Shown: positions 54,554 through 62,544 of the stretch, one piece after another | Layout: each line of letters starts with the position of its first letter | Numbering within the stretch: position 1 is the first letter of the stretch | Assembly: GCF_000022085.1 (NCBI RefSeq) | Contig: NC_011894.1 | Location: 1,824,501 to 1,888,500, forward strand | Direction of reading: 5' to 3' | Origin: Methylobacterium nodulans ORS 2060 | Lineage (GTDB): Bacteria > Pseudomonadota > Alphaproteobacteria > Rhizobiales > Beijerinckiaceae | Length of the DNA stretch: 64,000 bases | Position numbers and translations under genes: made by a program | The notes under the pieces: model-generated | What the model was told of the DNA's origin: nothing | What the model saw: the letters and a program-made list of their open reading frames with translations, nothing else | Database searches by the model: none

Positions 54554-55205
54554 GCGGACCACCGGCACCGCCCCCTCGTCCCATCTGCTCGGCTCCTCGC
54601 CGGGCAGAGTTGGAATCTCGCTGATCGCGCAGTCGAGTGTCCTCCATTGCCTGATCAGGCCGGTCCTGACGGTCCGATATCCATGTGAATCCACCTATTC
54701 TTTCCGGATTCGGGTCGGAATTTCTGGGCGCTTGCCGCCGTTGATTGGCCGCTGGCGGGATGATTCTCTTCTGTTGCGCTGCGGAAGATCGTGGAAGAGA
54801 TGATCTGCGCCATGGGATCGGAGGCTCGAAATACGTGACTGGAATTTTCGCCCGCGTGCATTGGTGCGATTAGCAAAGGGGGATGCTGTGTACTTGAACA
54901 AACTAACATTTGCCTAGAAGGCTGGCTTGAATCCTTGTGGGTTTATGTTGCTAAATTGCAACTTTGCTCGCCAATCGTGCATGAATCCGTGTTGCGGAAG
55001 TCTCGACAAGGAAGCCGGCGAAGCTCATTATCTCATTTGCGCCATTCACCTTTTTTCAGCGCGACACGCACTCTCCGGGCCCCGGGAAAACAAGTCGAAC
55101 GGCGCAGAACTCCGTAGATTTAATGTCCAGGATCGGGACAGCATACCCATTGCCAAGCTTGAACGGCATCGATTCGAGCGGTGCGGTTCGGCGGGGAGGC
55201 AGCCA
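54554..55205. other. 652-base low-GC intergenic region
   Basis: From about 54650 to 55150 the DNA is visibly poorer in GC than the rest of the window, with runs such as AAACTAACATTTGCC and CACCTTTTTTCAGC. Open frames here are short and have no protein-like composition. No tRNA, hairpin with T-run or clear promoter stands out. It may be a regulatory leader of the following gene, an unrecognised small RNA region or acquired DNA. Confidence 0.5.
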
Positions 55206-55994
55206 GTGGGGATGCAACTGATGAAGACGATCACGAATTCGCGCCGTGCGATGGCGACGGCTGTCGGAGGGGTGTTTCTCGGCGCCCTCGCGTGCGGTCA
55301 GGAGGCGGCGGCGCAGCCGGCTCCGGCACCCAGCCCGCTTCAGGCGTCATGCCCCTTCGACCAGCCCACCCTCGAATATGTGATCCGCCGGGCGGCGCAG
55401 GAGGATTCGACCGGCTTCGACAACGACTTCTGGGCGGTCATCGTGAACGTGGCGGGGCAGGTCTGCGCCGTCGCGCATTCGGGGCCGTTCCGCGAGTCGC
55501 AATGGCTCGGCAGCCGGCAGATCGCCGCCGCCAAGGCCTATACGGCGAACGCGTTCAGCCTCAACCTGCCGAAGGGCCCGCTCTCGACGGCGCAGCTCTA
55601 CGGCTTCGCCCAGCCGTCGCCGAGCGGCGGCAACCCGCTCTTCGGGCTCGAAGGCGGCAACGTGGAGAGCAGCCTCGTCTATGCGGGCGACTACGCCACC
55701 TTCGGCACGCCGAACGATCCGCTGGTGACGCAGCGCGTCGGCGGCACGATCACCTTCGGCGGCGGCCTCGCCCTCTACCAGGGCAACCTCAAGGTCGGGG
55801 CCATCGGCGTGTCGGGCGATACCGCCTGTGCGGACCATTCCGTCGCCTGGCGGGCCCGCTTCATCCTCGGCGCGGAGGGCCCCGGAACGGACAAGCTGCC
55901 CTTCGTCAACAACGCCTCGCCGCAGTCCGGCGGGCATCCGCGCTGCCCGAACGATGCGGGCACGCAGGGCGCGATCTTCCCGCCGAACTCCTGA
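55206..55994 (+). CDS. Exported GlcG/HbpS-like heme-binding-domain protein
   Basis: The product has about 262 residues. The signal peptide (MATAVGGVFLGALACGQEAA, ending AAAQP) is followed by a GlcG/HbpS domain: LEYVIRRAAQEDSTGFDNDF, then ESQWLGSRQIAAAKAYTANA and VGAIGVSGDTACADHSVAWR. Members bind heme or act as sensory partners. GTG at 55206 is six bases after GGGGAGG; ATG codons at 55212 and 55221 are alternatives, and all keep the signal peptide. It is upstream of the type II secretion genes and could be a secreted substrate, which is only a guess. Confidence 0.82.
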   Translation: MGMQLMKTITNSRRAMATAVGGVFLGALACGQEAAAQPAPAPSPLQASCPFDQPTLEYVIRRAAQEDSTGFDNDFWAVIVNVAGQVCAVAHSGPFRESQWLGSRQIAAAKAYTANAFSLNLPKGPLSTAQLYGFAQPSPSGGNPLFGLEGGNVESSLVYAGDYATFGTPNDPLVTQRVGGTITFGGGLALYQGNLKVGAIGVSGDTACADHSVAWRARFILGAEGPGTDKLPFVNNASPQSGGHPRCPNDAGTQGAIFPPNS

Positions 55995-56125
55995 TCCTGG
56001 CCGTCCGGCGCTAAAACCGGCGCGGGAGGCGGCGCGTGCCGCTTCCCGCGCTCGACCCGGGCCCCGGTCCGGCGTATCCGCTTCGAGATGCGGGCGTCCT
56101 TCGAGGGAAGGCCAAGGCGGAACCG

Positions 56126-56605
56126 ATGCTCTCAGGTCCTTGCAGGTGGTATCCGCAGCGACCTCCCGCGCGGGATCCGTCCGGCGGCTTCGTCCTCCTC
56201 GAACTGGTTCTCGCCCTCACGATCCTGTCCCTCATCGCCGCGCTCGCGCTGCCCTGGGCCCGGCCCTTCGACGGGCCCGCGCGGCTGGGGATCAAGGCGC
56301 ACGAGATCGCCGTGCTGCTGCGGCGCGACCGCGACGCGGCCCGGCGCGCGCAGCGCAGCGTGAGCACCGAGGTCGACCTCCTGAGCCGCACGGTGCGCTC
56401 GGGCGCCGCCAACGGGGAGGTGGCGGTGCCGTCCGCCTTCGCGCTGCGGGTGGTGGCACCCGTGATCCGCTTCTCGCCCGATGGCAGCGCCTCGGGAGGC
56501 GCCATCTTCCTGGCCGGCCAGCAGAAAGGCGGCATCGTGGCCGTCGCGGTCGACGACCTGACCGGCGCCGTGACCGTGACGCGGGGAGAGCGCCATGCGC
56601 CGTGA
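56126..56605 (+). CDS. gspH: Type II secretion minor pseudopilin GspH
   Basis: The product has 159 residues. A class III prepilin signal (DPSGG then FVLLELVLALTILSLIAALA) has Glu at +5 and is cleaved after Gly by GspO. The globular part with a GspH-like end (VAVDDLTGAVTVTRGE) follows. The start at 56126 leaves a 25-residue leader, long but acceptable; a further upstream frame is less likely. It overlaps gspJ by 11 bases. It is the first gene seen of the secretion operon. Confidence 0.85.
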   Translation: MLSGPCRWYPQRPPARDPSGGFVLLELVLALTILSLIAALALPWARPFDGPARLGIKAHEIAVLLRRDRDAARRAQRSVSTEVDLLSRTVRSGAANGEVAVPSAFALRVVAPVIRFSPDGSASGGAIFLAGQQKGGIVAVAVDDLTGAVTVTRGERHAP

Positions 56606-57341
56606 GCGCGATGCGATCGCCGGCTTCTCCCTCGTCGAGGTGCTGGCGACGCTGGCGGTCGGCGCCGCGATCCTAGCCGCGCTCGCCTCCTTCGTCTCCC
56701 TCCTGACGCGGCAGGCCGACCGCGTGGCCGTGGGGGCGCAGATGCGCGAGGTGGTCGGGCAGAACCTGGGCATGCTCGCCCAGGCGGTCGCGCGGGCGGA
56801 GCGCCTGCGCTGGGCGGGAACGCCCCCCCGCTTCGTCTTCGCCGGAACCAGCGAGACGCTCCTCTTCGCCCTCGACCGGCGGGATGCGGCCGGCATCCGC
56901 ACGCAGGTGATCGAGATCCGGAGCGTCGCCGGTGCCGAGGGCGGGGCATTCGAATGGCGCGAGGGGTCCTTCGACCCGGGCCTCACCGATGTCGCCCAGG
57001 TGAGCTTCGGGGCGGCGCGCAGCCTCCCGATCGGGGATGCGACCCTGCGCTTCGCCTACGTGACCCCGGGCACCCCCCGGACGCCCGAGATCCTCACGGA
57101 TGACTGGCCGGCGAGCGATGCCCTGCCGGATGCCGTGCGCCTCGCGCTGATCGACCGGCGCTCGGGCGAGATCCGCTCCACCCTGCGGGTTCCGCTCCTC
57201 GTCGGCGCCGAGCCCGGCTGCCTGTCCCCCCGCAAGGCCCTCTGCAGCCGCTTCGACGAGCGCAAGGCCCCGGCCTCGGACGAGGAGGCCTCCTCCATCG
57301 CCGCGATCGTCGGGAGCCTGCCCTATCAGGTGCGGCGATGA
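56595..57341 (+). CDS. gspJ: Type II secretion minor pseudopilin GspJ
   Basis: The protein has 248 residues. The prepilin signal is AG followed by FSLVEVLATLAVGAAILAAL, with Glu at +5. The C-terminal globular domain contains ALIDRRSGEIRSTLRVPLLV, a GspJ-like pattern. It forms part of the pseudopilus tip with GspK, GspI and GspH. It overlaps both neighbours (ATGA with gspK). Confidence 0.85.
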   Translation: MRRERDAIAGFSLVEVLATLAVGAAILAALASFVSLLTRQADRVAVGAQMREVVGQNLGMLAQAVARAERLRWAGTPPRFVFAGTSETLLFALDRRDAAGIRTQVIEIRSVAGAEGGAFEWREGSFDPGLTDVAQVSFGAARSLPIGDATLRFAYVTPGTPRTPEILTDDWPASDALPDAVRLALIDRRSGEIRSTLRVPLLVGAEPGCLSPRKALCSRFDERKAPASDEEASSIAAIVGSLPYQVRR

Positions 57342-58201
57342 GGCGGGTGCGCGGCCGGGACGGCTTCATCCTGATCGCCACTCTGGGCGTGCTCGCCCTG
57401 CTCGCGAGCCTCGCCGGAGGCGCCGCCCTGCTGACCCGCGGGGCTCACGACGGGGTGCGGACCGCTTCGGAGGTCCTGCGGCTCGACGCCCTGGTCCGGG
57501 CCGGGATTGATCTCGCCGCCTATCAGCTCCTCGGCCTCCGCCTGCCGCCCGACCGCATCGCGGGCGAGATCCGCCTCGACGACGGCACGGTCCGGATCGC
57601 GGCGAGCGACGAGACCGGCCGGATCGACCTCAACTGGTCCGATCCGGCCCTGCTTGCCGCCGCCGCCCGGGCGGCCGGTCTGCGCAGCCTTCCGCCGGCG
57701 GCTTTCGCCGCCGCGGCGGTGGCGTGGCGGACGCGCAACGAGCCACCATCCGGCGCCGGGCCACCCGCGCGCGTGGGGGACGGCCCGGCCGCGGCTCCGA
57801 AGCGCGAGGGATTCCGCACGGTCGACGACCTGCGCTGGCTCCCCGGCCTGTCGGCGGATGAGATTGCGGGCCTCTCCGACCTCCTCACCGTGCACAACCC
57901 GTCCGGCAGGGTAAACGTGCTCGCCGCGCCCGACGCGGTGCTCCTCGCGCTGCCCGGCGCCACCCCGCGGATGGTCGAGGAGGCTGCGGCGCTCCGCCGG
58001 CTGCCGCCCGCACAGGCCGCCGATCAGGTCGCGCGGATCTTCAGCGGGTCATCGTCCTTCGTCACGGCAAAGCCCGGCGGGGCGTTCCGCCTGCGGGTCG
58101 AGGCGCGCCGCGGCCCGGCCTCGATGCGGGCGGTGACCGTCGTCCTGATCGGGTCGCCTCCGGATGAGGCACCGTATTTCCTGACGGAGTGGCGCGACTA
58201 A
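57338..58201 (+). CDS. gspK: Type II secretion minor pseudopilin GspK
   Basis: The product has 287 residues. The prepilin-like N-terminus is DG then FILIATLGVLALLASLAGGA. It lacks Glu at +5, which is the normal exception for GspK at the pseudopilus tip. The helical domain has the FRTVDDLRWLPGLSADEIAG and FSGSSSFVTAKPGG-like GspK features. It is coupled to gspJ. A 183-base gap follows before gspE. Confidence 0.88.
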   Translation: MRRVRGRDGFILIATLGVLALLASLAGGAALLTRGAHDGVRTASEVLRLDALVRAGIDLAAYQLLGLRLPPDRIAGEIRLDDGTVRIAASDETGRIDLNWSDPALLAAAARAAGLRSLPPAAFAAAAVAWRTRNEPPSGAGPPARVGDGPAAAPKREGFRTVDDLRWLPGLSADEIAGLSDLLTVHNPSGRVNVLAAPDAVLLALPGATPRMVEEAAALRRLPPAQAADQVARIFSGSSSFVTAKPGGAFRLRVEARRGPASMRAVTVVLIGSPPDEAPYFLTEWRD

Positions 58202-58384
58202 GCCGGATCGGCTGGCGCGACGAGGCCACTTCGCGCCCTGTGATGCCCATGACACAGGCGTTGAATTTGTATTGCCGAGCGGATCCTTCTGCGCTGAAGG
58301 CCGGATCTCCGCGGTGGACTTCCGGTGTGCGGTGGGCGACGAGTCGATGAGAGCGGCCGAACGGGCCGGTCCGGGGAGTGATCC

Positions 58385-60019
58385 GTGGGGGCGCTGGAAC
58401 GATCCGCCACGCGCGAGGCGGTCCCGCTGGCCGAGGTCGGGCTCGACGGCGCGGAGGCGGTCTGGCGCGAGGGCCGGATGGCCGCGGGCGAACTCGCCGA
58501 CGCCGTCGCCGCCCATTACGGATTGCCGCGCTTCGATCGCGATGCCGTCGCGGCGCTGCCGGACCTGACGGCGGGGCTGTCCCGCCGGTTCCTGCGCGAC
58601 GCCTTCCTGTATCCGGTCGCCGCCCCGGATGGGCCGGTCCTCCTCGCTGCCGATCCCGGCAACGAAGAGGCCATCCAGGCCGTGGGGCTGGCGCTGGGGG
58701 CAGAGCCCCGCCTCGGCGTGCTCTCCTTCGAGGAGATCGCGGACCTCCTCGCCCGCGGGACGCCTGCGGAGGCGGAGCCGGAGGCGGGCGCGCGGCCCGC
58801 CCGGACGGATCTCGGCCTCTCCGACGACGTAGAAGCGCTGCAGGATCTCGCCCGCGGCGCCCCGATCGTGCGGGCGATCGATGCGCTCCTGGAGCGGGCA
58901 GTCGAGACGGGGGCCACCGACATCCATCTGGAGACCGGCCGGGAGGATCTGCGGGTCCGCTTCCGCATCGACGGCCGCCTGCGCCTGCAGCAGACGCTGC
59001 CGCGGGACATGGCCCCGGCGATCATCTCGCGGGTCAAGATCCTGGCCGGCCTCGACATCGCCGAGCGGCGCCTGCCGCAGGATGGCCGCACCACCGTGAA
59101 GGTGCGCGGCGGCGAGGCGGATCTGCGCATCGCCGTGATGCCGACCCTCTACGGAGAGACCGCGGTCCTGCGCATCCTGCTCAAGGACACGCGCCTCCTC
59201 GACTTCGCCCGGGTCGGCCTCATGCCCCGGGACCAGGCGGCCCTCGAGCGGATCCTGGCCGAGCCGCACGGGCTCATCATCGTCACCGGACCGACCGGCA
59301 GCGGCAAGACGACCACGCTCGCCACGGCGATCTCACTCCTCAACGATCCCGCCCGCAAGATCGTCACGGTCGAGGATCCGATCGAGTACCAGATCCCCGG
59401 CATCCACCAGACCCAGATCAAGCCGGCGATCGGGCTCACCTTCGCGAGCGCGCTGCGCTCCTTCCTGCGCCACGATCCCGACGTGATCATGGTCGGCGAG
59501 ATGCGCGACCGGGAGACGGCCGCGATCGGCATCCAGGCGGCGCTGACCGGCCACCTCGTCCTGACCACGCTCCACACCAACAGCGCGCCCGATGCGGTCA
59601 TCCGCCTCGCGGATATGGGCGTCGAGCCCTACCTGATCGCCTCGTCCCTGCGGGGCGTGGTCGGCCAGCGGCTGGTGCGGCGCCTGTGCGAGCGCTGCCG
59701 GATGCCCGACCCCGCCGGCGAGGAGGCGCTCGACGGGATCTGCCTGCGCCGCGGCCTCGCCCGGCCCGAGGGCGGAGCGCTCCACGCGCCGGTCGGCTGC
59801 CCGCATTGCGGTGGCAGCGGGTTCCGCGGCCGGATCGGCGTTTTCGAGATCATGCCCGTGGATGACGGCCTCACCGGCCTGATCCGCAAGGAGCCGGATC
59901 CCCTGGCGCTGCTGCGGGCCGCCCGCACCGCCGGCATGACCACGATGCTGGAGGACGGCCTCGCGAAGGCGGCAAGCGGCCTCACCTCGCTCGACGAGGT
60001 GATGCGCTTGACCGGGTAG
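58385..60019 (+). CDS. gspE: Type II secretion ATPase GspE
   Basis: This cytoplasmic hexameric ATPase has 544 residues and powers pseudopilus assembly. The N1E-like domain (about 1-130) binds GspL. Walker A is GPTGSGKT (residues 302-309), the Asp box is IVTVEDPIEYQIPGI, Walker B is IMVGEMRDRETA and the His box is LVLTTLHTNSAPDAV. A tetracysteine zinc site is present as CERC and CPHCGGSG. The start is GTG at 58385; the preceding bases do not offer an ATG in frame. Confidence 0.95.
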   Translation: MGALERSATREAVPLAEVGLDGAEAVWREGRMAAGELADAVAAHYGLPRFDRDAVAALPDLTAGLSRRFLRDAFLYPVAAPDGPVLLAADPGNEEAIQAVGLALGAEPRLGVLSFEEIADLLARGTPAEAEPEAGARPARTDLGLSDDVEALQDLARGAPIVRAIDALLERAVETGATDIHLETGREDLRVRFRIDGRLRLQQTLPRDMAPAIISRVKILAGLDIAERRLPQDGRTTVKVRGGEADLRIAVMPTLYGETAVLRILLKDTRLLDFARVGLMPRDQAALERILAEPHGLIIVTGPTGSGKTTTLATAISLLNDPARKIVTVEDPIEYQIPGIHQTQIKPAIGLTFASALRSFLRHDPDVIMVGEMRDRETAAIGIQAALTGHLVLTTLHTNSAPDAVIRLADMGVEPYLIASSLRGVVGQRLVRRLCERCRMPDPAGEEALDGICLRRGLARPEGGALHAPVGCPHCGGSGFRGRIGVFEIMPVDDGLTGLIRKEPDPLALLRAARTAGMTTMLEDGLAKAASGLTSLDEVMRLTG

Positions 60020-60028
60020 GGGAGGCCG

Positions 60029-61096
60029 ATGGGACTGGTTCTGCCCTGGACCCGGATGGCCGGGGCCTCCGGCCCGGCGGGCGAGATCCTCGCGGCGATG
60101 CTCGACGCGGCGGCGGCCCGGCTCGCGCCCATCCTCGGGCGCGGTCGCGGCGCGCGGCGGGTGGTGGTGGTCGAGGCTGATGCGCTCCTCCTCTATGGTG
60201 TCGCGCGCGGCGGGGCGGTGACATTGCTCGCGCGCCTCGGGCCCGGGGAAAGGGCGCCGGAGGGCCTGCGCGGCGGCCCGCTCGAAGTGCGGCTCCCGCC
60301 CGGCTCGTTCCTGCGCCGCTCCCTCGCCGTGCCGGAAGCCGGTCGGGCCTATCTGCGGCCGATCATCGAGCACCGCCTCGAACGCCTCACTCCCTGGCAG
60401 CCGGACCGGGTGCTGTACGGCTTCAAGGCCGCGCCGCCGGCAGGCGGCGAGGGCGAGCTGACGGTCGACCTCCTCGTCACGGCGAGCGACCGCATCGCGC
60501 CGCACCTCGCCCGGCTCGAGGCGGCGGGCCTGCACCCGACGGCGCTCGGCAGCGCCGAGGAGCCCCTGACGGCGCCTCTCGCCATCGATCTCTACGGCGA
60601 CCGCGCGGGAGCCGGCGATCCCCGCCTGCGGCGGCGTCTCGGCCGCGTCCTCGGGGCGGTCTTCGCCGGGCTGATCCTCGCCTGTGCGGCCACGGGCTGG
60701 CTCGCCGCCTCGGCCGAGGCCGAGCTGCAGGGGATCGAGGAGCGTCTCGCCGCCCTGCAGGCGCGCGTGAAGGCCCGCGCCGCACCGCGGGCGAGCCGCG
60801 CCCAGGTGCTCCTCGCCGCCCATCGCCCGGAGGCCGGCCTCGGCGCGCTCCTCGACCGGCTGAGTGCGGCCCTGCCGGACCAGACCGTGCTGCGGGAACT
60901 CGAGATCGGCCCGCAGAAGGTCCGGCTCGTCGGGCGCTCGGCCGATGCCCCGGCGCTCGTCGGCCGTCTCGAAGGGCAGGCGGGCCTGTCGAGCGTGCGC
61001 TTCTCCGCTCCGGTCGTGCGCGACGGCGAGGGACGCGACCTCTTCGACCTCGCCGCCGCCCGGGCAGCCCCCGCGGCTCCGGGAGGATCCCCGTGA
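60029..61096 (+). CDS. gspL: Type II secretion GspL-like inner-membrane protein
   Basis: The protein has 355 residues. A cytoplasmic half with an actin-like fold (VVVVEADALLLYGVARGGAV, YLRPIIEHRLERLTPWQPDR, LLVTASDRIAPHLARLEAAG) precedes one membrane helix near residue 215 (VLGAVFAGLILACAATGWLA). A PilN/GspL-type periplasmic domain follows. It recruits GspE to the membrane. It starts nine bases after gspE and overlaps gspM by four. Confidence 0.85.
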   Translation: MGLVLPWTRMAGASGPAGEILAAMLDAAAARLAPILGRGRGARRVVVVEADALLLYGVARGGAVTLLARLGPGERAPEGLRGGPLEVRLPPGSFLRRSLAVPEAGRAYLRPIIEHRLERLTPWQPDRVLYGFKAAPPAGGEGELTVDLLVTASDRIAPHLARLEAAGLHPTALGSAEEPLTAPLAIDLYGDRAGAGDPRLRRRLGRVLGAVFAGLILACAATGWLAASAEAELQGIEERLAALQARVKARAAPRASRAQVLLAAHRPEAGLGALLDRLSAALPDQTVLRELEIGPQKVRLVGRSADAPALVGRLEGQAGLSSVRFSAPVVRDGEGRDLFDLAAARAAPAAPGGSP

Positions 61097-61656
61097 CCGA
61101 GACCGCTTCCCCGTCGCGGCGCTGGCTCGGTCCGGCTTCCCTCGCGCTGTTCCTGGGCGGGCCCTGCCTGCTCCTCGCCCTGACGGCCGGGAGCGCGGTG
61201 CGGTGGCTTCAGGCGGCGGAGGCGGCGGCCGAGCGCGGCGCCCAGCTCGCGCGGCTGGAGAGCCGGGTCCGCAGCCTCGCCGCCGCGCCGGCCTCCGCCC
61301 CGGCCGACGATGCGGCCCTGTTCCTCTCGGCTGCGAGCCCGAGTCTCGCCCGCGCGGAACTCCAGACCCGTCTCGCCGGCCTCGTCGAGCGCGCGGGCGG
61401 GCGCCTCGTCGAGATGCAGATCGAGGATGAGATGCAGGCTGCCGACCCGCTGAGCCTGCTCGCCCGCCTCACCCTGGAGGCCCGCAATCCCGGCCTCGTC
61501 GATCTCCTGGCGGCCCTGGAGGCCGGCCGGCCCCTCCTCACCGTCGAAGGGCTGACGATCCGCCCGGCGCAGGGGCGAAGCGCCGCTTCCGAGGAGGATC
61601 CGGTGCTGCGCATCGCCCTCGCGGTGCGCGGCTACCGGCCGGAGGAGCGGCCGTGA
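61093..61656 (+). CDS. gspM: Type II secretion GspM-like protein
   Basis: The product has 187 residues: one N-terminal membrane helix (LGPASLALFLGGPCLLLALT), a coiled-coil stretch (AAEAAAERGAQLARLESRVR) and a ferredoxin-like periplasmic domain (ARAELQTRLAGLVERAGGRL). This is the GspM_II pattern. It stabilises GspL in the inner-membrane platform. It overlaps its neighbours by four bases on each side. Confidence 0.82.
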   Translation: MTETASPSRRWLGPASLALFLGGPCLLLALTAGSAVRWLQAAEAAAERGAQLARLESRVRSLAAAPASAPADDAALFLSAASPSLARAELQTRLAGLVERAGGRLVEMQIEDEMQAADPLSLLARLTLEARNPGLVDLLAALEAGRPLLTVEGLTIRPAQGRSAASEEDPVLRIALAVRGYRPEERP

Positions 61657-62321
61657 GGTCCTCTGCTGCCCTGCCGGGCCTGGCCCTGCTCCTCGCCGGA
61701 ACCGCCGCAGCCGCCGCGCAGGCCGGGTCCATCGGCGCAATGCTGTTTCCCGGTTCGATCACGCCGTCGCCCGCCGCGCCGCCGCCCGCCGCGCCCGTTG
61801 CGCCTCCGGCCGCCGGACCGGCGCCTCCCGTCCTCGCCCCTTCGGGTGATTCTCCGACCGCTGCCGCGCGGGCGCTCCCCGCTTCCGGGCCGGCGCCGGC
61901 GGAGGAGGGCCGGCCCGCGCGCACGCGGCCCCTGTTCTCGGCGACGCGCCGCCCGCCCGCTCTGCGCGTCGCTGCGCCGATGCCGGTCCAGCCGGCCGTC
62001 CCGCCTCCGCCTCCACCTCCGCCGAAACCGGCGCCTCAGCTGCACTTGGTCGGCGTCGTGGAGGGGCTCGACCGGCCGCTCGCGCTCCTGCGCCGCGCGC
62101 CCGGGGACAGGGCGCTGACCGTGCGGGTCGGTGACCGGGTCGAGGACTGGGAGGTCGCCAGCATCGAGGCGGGCCGCGTCCTGCTGCGGGATGGCTCGCG
62201 CGAGCAGGATTATCGGCTCTTCGCCAGGGAGGGAGCAGCCAAGGGCCCCGCTGCCGCGACGCTCGGCGCCGCACCGGCGGGGCTGCCGATGATCACCGGA
62301 TCGGGCCGCATCCTGCGCTGA
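61653..62321 (+). CDS. gspN: Type II secretion GspN/GspC-like protein
   Basis: The protein has 222 residues: an N-terminal signal or anchor helix (ALPGLALLLAGTAAAAAQAG), a Pro/Ala-rich linker of about 90 residues, and a small C-terminal domain (LHLVGVVEGLDRPLALLRRA, then VGDRVEDWEVASIEAGRVLL) like the HR domain of GspC/PilP. It probably bridges the inner-membrane platform to the secretin. The letter N or C is a judgement from gene order. Confidence 0.75.
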   Translation: MRSSAALPGLALLLAGTAAAAAQAGSIGAMLFPGSITPSPAAPPPAAPVAPPAAGPAPPVLAPSGDSPTAAARALPASGPAPAEEGRPARTRPLFSATRRPPALRVAAPMPVQPAVPPPPPPPPKPAPQLHLVGVVEGLDRPLALLRRAPGDRALTVRVGDRVEDWEVASIEAGRVLLRDGSREQDYRLFAREGAAKGPAAATLGAAPAGLPMITGSGRILR

Positions 62322-62486
62322 TCCGGCCCGGCGGATGCGGTCCACCGCGCATCTCCGGCCAGGATTCTGGTCGAGCAATACAGATGCCATTGCCATGATC
62401 TTGTCGTGGTTATGGATCTATTTCTAGATGGCGTGACAAATCAGGCACAGACGGTTCGTCACAAGTCCTAATAACGTGAAACCAAT

Positions 62487-62515
62487 TTGACACCCTGGCA
62501 GGCCCTGCCTACGGT
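62487..62515 (+). promoter_or_regulatory. Candidate sigma-70 promoter of gspD
   Basis: TTGACA (62487-62492), a 17-base spacer and TACGGT (62510-62515) lie 30 bases before the gspD ATG, within a 223-base gap after gspN that is locally AT-rich. The -35 box is perfect and the -10 box is weak. It would allow the secretin to be expressed separately from the upstream genes. Confidence 0.5.
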
Positions 62516-62544
62516 CGGGCCGACGCACTTCGGAATGAGTTCTC

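Noticed and set aside
54655..54909. An 84-codon minus-strand open frame in the low-GC region
   Set aside because: It has no ribosome site, no family and an ordinary chance length for this lower-GC stretch.
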